Positions 22,627 to 32,206 of a DNA stretch of 64,000 bases are shown here, piece after piece. The number at the start of each line of letters is the position of its first letter. Within the stretch, counting starts at the first letter, position 1. The notes under the pieces are model-generated. The model worked only from the letters and a program-made list of their open reading frames with translations, did no database searches and was not told where the DNA came from. The stretch comes from Cryptomeria japonica (Eukaryota > Streptophyta > Pinopsida > Cupressales > Cupressaceae). The position numbers were made by a program, and so were the translations under genes. The stretch lies in assembly GCF_030272615.1 (NCBI RefSeq), contig NC_081412.1, positions 27,166,001 through 27,230,000 on the forward strand, given 5' to 3'.

Positions 22627-22888
22627 GTAAACAAGTATTTTCATTGTGAGGTTGGATTATTGCAGTAGACTCTAGCAGCATTTCTCTTCGAGGTTTTTCC
22701 CCACTGTGGGTTTTCCTTGTATATCTTGTGTCATGTGTTTTCTATGTGTGTGATTGTGCTTGACATCTCTATTTAGATTTTCTTGATCTCTGTTATTAAT
22801 GTTTAAATTCATTAGTGGGTTCAAGTTTTAAAGATCCATTGATTCATTGCCCCCCCCTCTCAGTGGTCCATTTGTGTTCAACATATGA

Positions 22889-23892
22889 ATTCTCATTAAT
22901 AAATGATGTAAAATTGTTGGCAGTTCCTCATTTACAAATTGAAATTCAACCTCAACATGTGGCTTTGAAAATACATTTTGAGCTTCAAATATATTATATT
23001 TCTTATTATCAACATATTCCAATTATTAGTGTTTGTACAATTTTGTCGGCTGCAAGCATCTCAAGTTGACATACACTGCAATGCTCCATAATAACCTATC
23101 TTACTAAGTGAGTTCTTATTTTTATGCTTTCCTATTTTTATTTTATTTTCTTTGTCAAAGTTATTGATCAGAAACAAATTTGAAATATTGAAAAAATAAT
23201 TTCATATTTTTTCTAGTTTTTTCTACATGTTAGTAATTGGGTGTTTTGAAGGCCTTCGGGGCATTTTCAACCCTTAAAACTTTGGCTAATTTTTTAGACA
23301 TCGCCTTCAACTCTTGGAGACCTTTCCAACGAATTAAACGGCTCGCAATTTTGAGTCCTGAGTAGAAAGTTATCTCTAGTCAAAGTTAGGACAAAATTTG
23401 ATATAGTTTTTTTGAAAATTTCGTAGTTTGGATTTTATTATGTAATAAACAAATATGACTGTTGAGTTTCGATTCTCAAGGGGTTTTGGTGACCCTTGGA
23501 ATCTCATGAACTATTATATATTGGATTTTCGAATTGAATGGATTACTTTTTGGCTTGCTTCAATTTTGTGTTTACCTTGTTTGTATAAACAAATTCACAA
23601 TACCACAGGTTCTCACTCAGGTGTTGTCATCTAAATCCATAATTCGGATCAGTTACCCTGAAATACCTACAACTCTTCTACATAACTTCCCCATATTCTT
23701 CACATGGAGCTCTAAAAAATATGATTTTTGTTGCTCTTTTACATATTGGAATTCTTAGAATTTTCATTTATTTTTTTTGTCAAGGAAGTCACACAAGAAT
23801 TGTTCCACATCTTAGCAATAGAGATATTCATAATCTACCCATTGATCTGGTAATAATTTTTCAATTTTTGTACTCTGTCAGTTCAACACATC
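22889..23892. other. Unassigned AT-rich stretch
   Basis: No coding sequence, LTR edge or repeat partner was recognised. It continues the unclassified repeat into which the copia LTR inserted: rejoining 18110 with 22884 gives a continuous sequence. Confidence 0.4.
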
Positions 23893-24410
23893 AGAATCAT
23901 ACATTTGCTTCAAACTAATGTTTTCATTTAACTCTTCGCCGATCACTATCATTACCCGATAATACTATGTTTACAAATCCAAATTCAACATCAATTTGTA
24001 TATTTAAAAAATCATTTCCATCCTCAATGTGAAAAGCTCCCCCCTGTTTAGATTTAAAATGTAACGTCATTACAACAAATGGCTTTCTATGGCAGCCCTT
24101 TAGAGCATAATTGGGCCATGTTTAGATGTAGACCATATGTTTATATTTCAAAATATTTATTACAAAACTTAATAAAGTCTAGCAATTATTTGAAACATAA
24201 TTGTGGGCCAATGTGATGTAAATTGGGCATCTATACTTCATAGAATAATGAAGATACCTTCTACCATATAACAATTTTTTAACAAGCCATGTTTATATAA
24301 AATTAATTTATTGTTTTTTAAAATATTATTTTTGCTTTACTGAGCTTTTATCGATCAGTTCAAATTAGATTAATGAATTTGGTATTGACTCAAATCATTT
24401 ATGTAATTAT
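23893..24410 (+). repeat. Unclassified repeat unit, copy 1 (left part)
   Basis: It aligns over about 430 bases with 25960-26405, for example TTTCTATGG(C)AG/TTAGCCCT, TTGGGCCATGTT and TCATTTATGTAATT. Identity looks near 75-80 percent by eye. The unit is interrupted by the gypsy solo LTR at 24411 and resumes at 25758. Confidence 0.75.
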
Positions 24411-25752
24411 TGTGAGATGAAAAGTTAGGCATTTAATAAAAATCCATGAATCCCACATCATTGAAGGTACAAAAATAAAGCATAAACAATGAAATAAGGT
24501 AAGAAAATGCAAACCATCCTTCATATGCTTGAAATGATCCCATCCGTTGTCCTTCTTGCTTCTCTAATAAAATGGTATGTGGCTCTCAAACTCCAAATTG
24601 TAAATCCGTTGAAAACAAATCAAATATTTGAAGTTAATTTGACAACATATAGTTACTCAAAATGTGAATGAAAATGATGAAGAAATAGGCTCAATTTATA
24701 GGCAAGTTCGTGAGAATATGAAATTGGAATGAAAAATGTGAAAGAGGCAAATTCATTAAAAAAGGGAATGATTATGACAAAATATGACACATTTTTATAT
24801 CAAAAATTATGACATATTTCTATACAAATAACTATGACAAGTTGCTATGCAAGGATTTATGATGGATTGCTATGTCATTTTATGACAAAATGAGTGAATT
24901 GTGGAGGGAAATTTGTCATTCAAAAATGAGGAAAGTGGAAGGCTAGAAAAGATGAGAGAAGCTAAAAAATAGGAGGAGAAGTGGGAGAGGGAGAAATGAG
25001 GTTGATTTAATAATTAAAAAATTATTAATTCCACTCATAACTCAAATTAGCCAATTAATATATAAAAATATTAATTGTGACATGGACAAAGAGGGTGAAT
25101 AAATAAATATAAATTTATTTATTCGAAAAGGGACATGTTAACAAATGAGTTGATTAATTATTTAATTAATCAACCTAGGGAAATTATTTGAATAATTTAA
25201 GATACCAACCCTAATGACGAACTAGGTCCCAATAATGATGATTGATTGGCTAATAATTGATAAAAATTAATGACAATTGACTGAGGTTGACAACAAAATA
25301 GGAGAAAGAATCGAAAAAGACCCAAGATTGATAATGATTTTGATAAGAGGCTGATAAGATTGATAAGATCAATTGACAATGACTTGATAGAGGATTGACA
25401 AGATTGATTGATAAAGTTCCATGAAAGGCCAATAAAGTGTCATAGAGGACTGATTGAAATTGATTGATAATGAGGTTGATAAATAATGACTGATTAATTG
25501 TCAACAAAAAGGGAATTAAGTCTAATTGTCAAGATGAGACCAATTCAAATGATTTGAAAATGATAAAATTCTAGTCAAATTATTTAGGACCAAATGCGAA
25601 TGAACAAGACTAATTAGGGTTGGATTTGAAATGAATTGAAACCAAAGGAATGACACAGTGTCAACATATGATAAAGATCAAATGCGAGACATAAGACATG
25701 TTAAAAATTAGGTTAGCGACATAGGAGTGATGACCAATTTTTAGTGTCTACA
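24411..25752 (-). mobile_element. Ty3/gypsy solo LTR
   Basis: On the minus strand it starts TGTAGACACTAAAAATTGG at 25752 and ends TCATCTCACA at 24411. It is flanked by the duplication ATTAT (24406-24410 and 25753-25757). The downstream repeat copy at about 26360 shows the unoccupied arrangement (TGTAATTTTAGATTTGAA), which confirms both edges. A minus-strand TATAAATTGAG lies at about 24690-24700. The LTR is 1342 bp, with no internal region. Confidence 0.9.
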
Positions 25753-25757
25753 ATTAT

Positions 25758-26405
25758 AGATTTGAAACTTATAATTTTAAAGACCAACATTTTAAATTAG
25801 ATATTACTAACTTTTTCCTACTAATCATTGCAAGCAAACATGAAATGGGGTAATATTGTGTCACCTTATACTATGTGACTAGGTAATTTTCATTAGATGA
25901 TCACAAACATATAAGTAAAAATAACATTAAAATTATTCATAGTTCAAAAAATATTGATACTCAATTTACATTTCCAGCTTCAATATGAAAAGTTCCCCTC
26001 TATTTAAATTTAAAATGCAACCTCCTTTAAAACAAAATGACTTTCTATGGTTAGCCCTCTTAAGATCATTGGGCCATGTTCAAATGTGGATCTTATGCTG
26101 AATTTCAAACCATTTATTGCTCAACTTATTAAAACCTACCAATAATTTGAAATACAATTGTGGAACACTTTAATGTAAGTTGGGCATCTATAATTCCTAA
26201 AATAAACAAAATAAATAAATCTTCTACCATGTAACAAATTTATAAAACATAGATTTATATAAAAATAATTTACTATTGCTTAAAAAAATATTATCGGTTT
26301 TAACATCATTTATTCATCATTTTAGACTCAATTATAACTTTGGACTTGCCCTGAATCATTTATGTAATTTTAGATTTGAATTTTATGATTTTTAAATTCA
26401 CAATT
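25758..26405 (+). repeat. Unclassified repeat unit, rest of copy 1 and copy 2
   Basis: 25758-25959 completes copy 1, and 25960-26405 is copy 2 of the same unit, so the unit stands in tandem. No coding potential was recognised. Confidence 0.65.
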
Positions 26406-26412
26406 TTATATT

Positions 26413-26474
26413 GGATATATATACATACATATACATATACATATATACATATATATATATATGTATGTATATAC

Positions 26475-26520
<46 letters not shown>

Positions 26521-26529
26521 ATACATATA

Positions 26530-26562
<33 letters not shown>

Positions 26563-26647
26563 ACATATACATATATACAAATATATATATATGTATGTAT
26601 ATACATACATATACATATATACATATATACATATACATATATACATG

Positions 26648-26724
<77 letters not shown>

Positions 26725-26843
26725 ATTTACATATATACATGTATATATGTATATACATATACATATATATGTATATACATATACATATATATGTATATAT
26801 GTATACATATATGTGTATACATACATATACATATATGTATATA
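26413..26843. repeat. TA/TACATA microsatellite with an embedded (GT)n run
   Basis: Long runs of ATACATAT and TATATG surround about 24 GT dinucleotides at 26660-26708. All open frames here (strings of Tyr, Ile, His, Val, Cys) are artefacts of the repeat. Confidence 0.95.
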
Positions 26844-27205
26844 TGTTAGAGTAATCGGGTCCTTACTTGATTAATTAAACGACATTTGTTTAATTAATTA
26901 AGTTCCCCTTTATCTCTTTTACACTTAAGCTAACATTAGGTGCATAATAATGAATTCTTTTATTAATTATTATGTGCAAGCCTAGGGTTTTCCCTTTTAG
27001 GGCTTTTTGACCTAGTAGAGGTTGAATTCTTTTCTTTTGTATCATTATTCTATTACACATTTTGTGAATACAGAGCTTTCATATTCTTGAGCATTTCCTG
27101 TGTTTATGTTTTTTCTTTGTTGCTTCCTTACTTCTCCTTGTAACGGGTTTATTCTGCTTGCAGAGATCATTTGGGCTCCTGCGGTGTTGTATTTCTCAAC
27201 TCTCA
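26844..27205 (+). repeat. Copia 5' LTR
   Basis: TGTTAGAGTAATCGGG to CAACTCTCA, 362 bp, about 95 percent like 35079-35442. It contains palindromic TTAATTAAT stretches near the start. Confidence 0.92.
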
Positions 27206-27207
27206 CA

Positions 27208-27218
27208 TGGTATCAGAG
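27208..27218 (+). promoter_or_regulatory. Primer-binding site (initiator Met tRNA)
   Basis: TGGTATCAGAG, complementary to the 3' end of plant initiator methionine tRNA, lies two bases after the LTR. This is the standard site in Ty1/copia elements. Confidence 0.9.
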
Positions 27219-28345
27219 TTTCAGATTTGCAGCTACTTGTTCTTGTTTTGAGTTTTTTTTGCATTGGAAGTAGATCTGGGGTTTCAGAAGTTTTTTTGTG
27301 CACCTAGGGATAGGCCTTTTTTCTGAGCATTTTGGGCCTAAATGGACCTCACCATCATGCTTAGAAGGCCCAAAAACCCATATGGTCATATAAAGCTTGA
27401 TCACTTTCGAAACTTGAGCCTCTGGGGGTATTTTTTGTTTTGTACCATGTCGTACGACCTTGGCACGTAGTTCGAGAAATTTTTTTAAAAGATCAATTTT
27501 TTGCCTTTTTATGGCATGTAGGCCGAAATTTTTTTTTTTTTAAAAAAAAAAAAAACTCTTTCAAAATTTTTGGCAAAAGTTTTTCAAAAAAAAAAATTTT
27601 TTTTGAGGTTCAACCCATAGTATGCAGGGTACTGTGGACCCCTTGGCCCTGCAATAGGTTGTACCTACATCACCGGCCCTGATAGGTCGGGCCCCACTAT
27701 CCGTTGACCGCTTCCCACCCGCCGCCCGCTGCTTCCCATCCACCGCTGGAGCGCTGCCCCCAGGCCACCTCCGCCCGGCCTTGCCAGCAAACAGCCTCCA
27801 TTGCCCCTCTCTTGCCTTTGTAGGGGGGGTTGGTTTTTTCTTCCTATCTTGAGCATACAGAGCCATTTTTTTGAACACGAATAGGTGTCGAAAATTTGGT
27901 TTCGAGCCAGACCTCATGGTATTGGAAATTTTTTCCAATTTTGTTGTTTGACTATACTTTTTTCCAGTCAAAGTGGCGTCACTTTTTTGCACTTTCGGGG
28001 CCGTAGAATGTGCAAACGGACTCCATTTTTTGAAAACGAATAGGCACTGGAAAATTCTTAGCATGCTCTATTCATATATGTGATCTTATTTCTTAGATAT
28101 TTCATCAGGTACATGAGCTTTCAGTTTGAAGTTTTTTTTCTTATGCACTGCTTCATTCTCACCAGTATGTACTAGGGTTTGGGTTTATCTCTCGTGGGGG
28201 GGTGTTTTTTTCTCGCTTTCCGTCATTTGTATCAGAAATATAGAACACCAAAACTCTCAAAACCAAAAAACCCTTCTGCATCTTCTATCTATTCTGAAAG
28301 ATCACATAATAATAAAAACACAAGCAGGTACAGGTGCAGAGTTTC
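27219..28345 (+). other. Copia leader
   Basis: Non-coding. It includes a T/A homopolymer-rich patch (27480-27605), a C-rich patch (27690-27800) and a loosely repeated phrase GAACACGAATAGG / GAAAACGAATAGG (27874 and 28035). The 167-codon minus frame across this area has no family resemblance and arises from the C-rich patch. Confidence 0.5.
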
Positions 28346-29335
28346 ATGGCAGACTCTTCAGTTGAGTTGTTGACATCACACAACTATCACACTTGGAATC
28401 CTCACATCACAAGGCTTCTCAGGGCATGAGGGTTGTGGTCTTGTTTGGATGAGGTTCAGCCTCTGTTGCAACGTCCTTTTGAGATTCTTCGGCACAAAAA
28501 CAAGATGGATGAGGCCATGGGTTTGCTCTCATTACATGTTTCCGACAGTATTTTGTTTTACCTTGATGCTTTGCTCACTCCTAGAGATATGTGGTTGAAG
28601 TTTGAGACTCTCTTCGGGAGAGTTAATGAGATCCAAGCATTACAGATTGAGACAGAGTTGGTTTCCTTGTTACCTGATTCCTTTCCCACCATTGAGGATT
28701 TTTTGAACAAATTCAAGACTACCAAATCTGTTCTCCAGGGATGTGGAAAGACCAAGACAGACCCAGAGTGCATTCAATTGATCATTTCGAAGCTTCGGGG
28801 TCCTTTTCAGTTTTTTGCCTCTGCTTTCTATTCCACCATGGATGGCTTGGGTGCTCATTTTACCATGCCTACCTTTGATGTGTTTTGTGAGCATTTGTCT
28901 CGTGAGTAGTGTCACCTTTCTTAGCTGGACATGCTCTCGGGGTCCAAGAACAAAGCATTGGTTGCTTAGTCATCTAAAGAGAAGCAAAAGCAAAAACCAA
29001 AGCCAAAGAAGAATTCTGCAGGCAGTGAGTATTTCTCCAAGTTACCTCCTAAGTCTGATTCTAAACCACCACTTAATCCGAAACAAGGGAAATCTTCGTA
29101 GTCTGGTGAGTCTTCCTCCAAGACTAAGAAGAAATTAGGAGATACTTGTAGTTTTTGTGGCAAGGAAGGACATCTAGTTTCCAGGTGTTGGAAACGATTA
29201 GAGGCTTTAGAGGAAGCCTTGCAGCAGCATCACGTCTCCTCACCTCGGGTGTCTTCTCCTTCCATGGGGAAAGGTCATGCTCTCACTGCTCGAGCTTCGA
29301 CCTATGGGTCCACTTGGATTTTAGATTTTGGTGCT
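28346..29335 (+). pseudogene. Copia gag with zinc knuckle
   Basis: It starts MADSSVELLTSHNYHTWNPH at 28346. The phrase NYHTW followed by R is typical of the copia gag start. An in-frame TGA near 28427 breaks it, and a long open part follows (28433-28906: LHVSDSILFYLDALLTPRDMW, IEDFLNKFKTTKSVLQGCG). A TAG and further stops then precede the CCHC knuckle CSFCGKEGHLVSRC at about 29148-29190. Gag coats the element RNA and its knuckle binds nucleic acid. Three or more stops make it non-functional. Confidence 0.85.
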
Positions 29336-29700
29336 TCTCACCAATGACTCACACTCAGCAGTTGGTTATTTCTCTTGCCTCTTGTGGTACTTCACAGATT
29401 GTAGTGGGTGACTCTATTCAGCTTTGAGTCTTGGGTTCAGGTTCTGTCTCTTTGGATGGGGGTACTCTGTAGGATGTTCTAGTTGTACCTGACATCTCAA
29501 CGAACCTCCTATCCATTTATCAGATTTGCCATTCTGGCTCTCGTAAGACGGTTGAGTTCTCACCACATAATGTGGTTATTTTGGACCTCCATGACTCTGA
29601 TTTGGTTATGGCTACTGGGAGTGTTGATACTGCATTTTATCTTTACAGATTTGATGGATTTGAGCCCTCTTTGGGTACAAGTTCATCTCTTATAGAACAT
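29310..29700 (+). pseudogene. Copia protease
   Basis: STWILDFGASHQ followed by TGA stands where family members read WI(L)DSGASxHM. The second active-site residue, Ser, is Phe here, and a stop follows. Fragments such as VLGSGSVSLD and LSIYQICHSG-like residues continue in shifted frames. It is clearly inactive. Confidence 0.7.
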
Positions 29701-29709
29701 GCAGATTGA

Positions 29710-30345
29710 GTGAGTAAGCTTTGGCATGAGCGCTTGGGCCATGTCAATTACAAATATCTTCAGCAAATGAGTGCACATGCACTTATTCTTGGGCTCCCAC
29801 AAATTTCCTGCACTAATGGTGTTTGTCATGGTTGTGTGCTTCGCAAGCATCACAGGGATCTCTTTCCGAAGGGAAGAGTCCCTCATGCTTTGGCACCTTT
29901 GGAGTTGATTCATAGTGACCTCACGTCATTCCCTACTCCTTTTTCTGGGGCCAAGTATGTACTCACATTTATTGATGACTTCTCCAGATGCACATGGGTG
30001 TACTTTCTTAAGTACAAGTCTAATGTCTTTGATTCATTTCTAATCTTCAAGACATTTGTAGAGAAGTACTCTAGTTGTTCTGTTCGGCAGATACGTACAG
30101 ATAATGGGGGGGAGTATGTGAATCAGGCTTTCAATGATTTTTGCACTGAGCATGGTTTACAACATCAATTTATTGTTCCCTACACCCCTCAGCAGAATGG
30201 TGTCGTTAAGAGAAAGAACAAGACTTTACGAGAGATGGGCAAATTGTATGATTCAGTCTAGGTCCATGGATTCGTCTTTTTGGGCTGAGGCAATCAATTG
30301 TGCCAACTACATTCAGAATCAGATGCCTCACAAGGCGGTTTGACA
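29710..30345 (+). pseudogene. Copia integrase
   Basis: An open frame 29710-30261 has the pre-integrase zinc pattern (LWHERLGHVNYKYL then CHGCVLRKHH). The catalytic core follows, with HSDLTSF, YVLTFIDDFSRCTWVYFLK, IRTDNGGEYVNQAF and PYTPQQNGVVKRKNKTL. The first two Asp of the D,D,E triad are present. The Glu, normally in NGVAERKN, is Lys (NGVVKRKN), a single G-to-A change. The frame ends at a TAG 30259-30261 and continues as SRSMDSSFWAEAINCANYIQN in another frame. Integrase inserts the cDNA; this copy lacks a catalytic residue. Confidence 0.88.
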
Positions 30346-30870
30346 TATGACTCTGAGGAGGCTTGGTCTCATGACAAGCCCGATGTTTCTTTTTTCTGAG
30401 TATTTGGCAGTGAGGCATGGGCATTTATTCTTGATGCTCAGAGGAGAGAAATGGAGCAGAAGAGATGACCCCTCATTTTTGTTGGCTACTGTGAGGATGT
30501 TAAGGCGTACAGGTTGTTTGATCTTGATTCCAGAGAGGTCCTGTTTCGACGAGATGTGATGAGCGCCTTCCCATAGTGGATACCCTGTCTCCAGTGTCTA
30601 CCCCTCTACCTACTCCTCCCACTGCATCTCTTCAGGATCATTTTGAGGATGATTCTGATGATGTTGTTGATGATCCACCATCCCCACCTCCACCTGCTCC
30701 ACCTCAGATGCCCAAGTGGGCTCGCTTTACTGTTGAGGCGACATGATCTATGGCCGGTGATCCTTCAGATACTCTCGCACCTGTTCTCATACTGTGGGTT
30801 GTAGTCATTTGCATCATGCCATTTCAGATGATCCTCAGAATTTTTTAGAAGCAACATGACACCGTGAGTG
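30346..30870 (+). pseudogene. Copia integrase C-terminus and linker to RT, decayed
   Basis: Frames shift repeatedly (PEDKPDVS-like and VFGSEAWAFILD-like remnants, then a Pro-rich segment at 30600-30720). Pro/Asp-rich sequence between integrase and RT is usual for the family. Confidence 0.55.
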
Positions 30871-32206
30871 GGATTGTGCTATGGAGGAGTATTCTTATTT
30901 GATGAGGAATAATACTTGGGATCTCTCTCCTCTTCCTAAGGGCAGAAAGATGGTTCGGTGCTGATGGTTGTATCGCACCAAGTATGTTGTTGATGGTTCG
31001 ATTGATAAGTACAAAGCATGTCTTGTTGCGAAGGGTTTCTTGCAGGTTGAGGGTATTGATTACTCTGAGACATTTTCCCCTGTCGCCAAGATGAACTCTA
31101 TTCGCTTTGTACTATCCCTTGCAACTTCTAAGGGATGGCTCATTTTTCAGATGGATGTGAAGAGTGCTTTCTTGCATGGAGACCTACAGGAGGAAATCTA
31201 TATGAAGCAGCCTTAGGGATTTGTGCAGGACAGTTCTTTGGTTTGCAGACTTTGGTGTTCATTGTATGGTCTGAAATAGGCCCCTCGGGCTTGGTATGAG
31301 AATATGGACTCCTTCTTGCTCTCCACTGGTTTCACATGCTGTCATTCCGATCACATAGTGTACATTCAACATCTTGAAGGTGAGATGTTGATTCTTGTGC
31401 TATATGTTGATGATCTCCTCATCATAGGTAGCTCATCCTTTATGATTCAACATGTTCAACGAGCTTTGATGGACCTGTTTGAGATGACAGATTTTGGTCT
31501 TCTGCAGTATTTTCTTGCTCTTCAGGTGATTCAGTCTTCTGATGGGATCTCCATTTACTAGCAAAAGTATGCTCTTGACATGATTCAGTGCTTTGGCATG
31601 CTTGATTGCAAGCCTGCCCCCACTCCTTTTCAGTCAAGGGTTGTTTTAATTACTACTTGCCCCACTCCTTCAGTAGATTCTACACTTTACAGACAATTGG
31701 TTGGCAATTTGTTGTACCTGACACACACTCGTCCTAGCCTTTCCTTTGCAGTTGGCCTTGTCTCTCGATTCTCCCATGATCCTCATGAGAGTCATTGGCA
31801 AGGTACCAAACGTATTTTGCGCTGCATTCAGGGCTCTATTTCTCATGGCATTCACTACACATCAGGGGAACCTCACATTGTTGGCTACACTGACTCAGAT
31901 TGGGCTGGTGATGTCAATGATCGGAAGCCTACTTTTGGATTTGTTTTTTGTCTTTGCTCTAGTCCTATCACATGGTATTGCAAGAAGCAGACTGCTCATG
32001 CATTATCATCTACAGAGGCTGAGTACCGAGTTGTTGTGCTCGCAAGTCAAAAGATCTTATGGCTTCGATAATTAATGACTGAGTTTGGTTTTCCTCCCGA
32101 TAGTCCCACTATTCTTTGGTGTGACAATCAGAGTGCTATTCACATTTCTCGCAACGCAGTGGAGCATTAGCGAATGAAGCACATTGAGCTTCACATGCAT
32201 TTCATT
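30871..32206 (+). pseudogene. Copia reverse transcriptase and RNase H (first part)
   Basis: RT runs from CAMEEYSYLMRNNTWDL and [21 protein letters not shown] through [16 protein letters not shown] and [13 protein letters not shown] to the YVDDLLI active site (about 31406). RNase H follows: LYRQLVGNLLYLTHTRPSLSF, then YTDSDWAGDVNDRKPTFGF, ALSSTEAEYR and ILWCDNQSAIHISRN. In-frame stops (TGA near 30961; TAG after YMKQP, in LKxAPRAW, in IYxQKY and in EHxRMKH) show inactivation. The coding is cut at about 32206 within the HFI motif by an insertion and resumes at 34711. Confidence 0.9.

Larger units (their letters stand above)
18116..22883 (+). mobile_element. Ty1/copia solo LTR, containing a nested element
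   Basis: It begins TGTTGGCATTAG and ends TTCAACA, giving TGTTG/CAACA inverted ends. It is flanked on both sides by the 5-bp duplication TATGA (18111-18115 and 22884-22888). Without the nested insertion (19363-21694) it is about 2.44 kb. Near its end are features common in copia LTRs: a TCCCCACTGTGGG phrase at about 22698 and a CCCCCCCCTCTCAGTGG tract at about 22850. A TATAAATT motif lies at 19057. No primer site or coding sequence follows, so it is a solo LTR left by LTR-LTR recombination. Confidence 0.85.

Noticed and set aside
26360-26874. Several 60-157-codon frames rich in Tyr, Ile and His
   Set aside because: Pure microsatellite translation on both strands.
27561-28064. 167-codon minus-strand frame
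   Set aside because: It lies in the copia leader, is driven by a C-rich patch and has no domain; it opposes the element's transcription.
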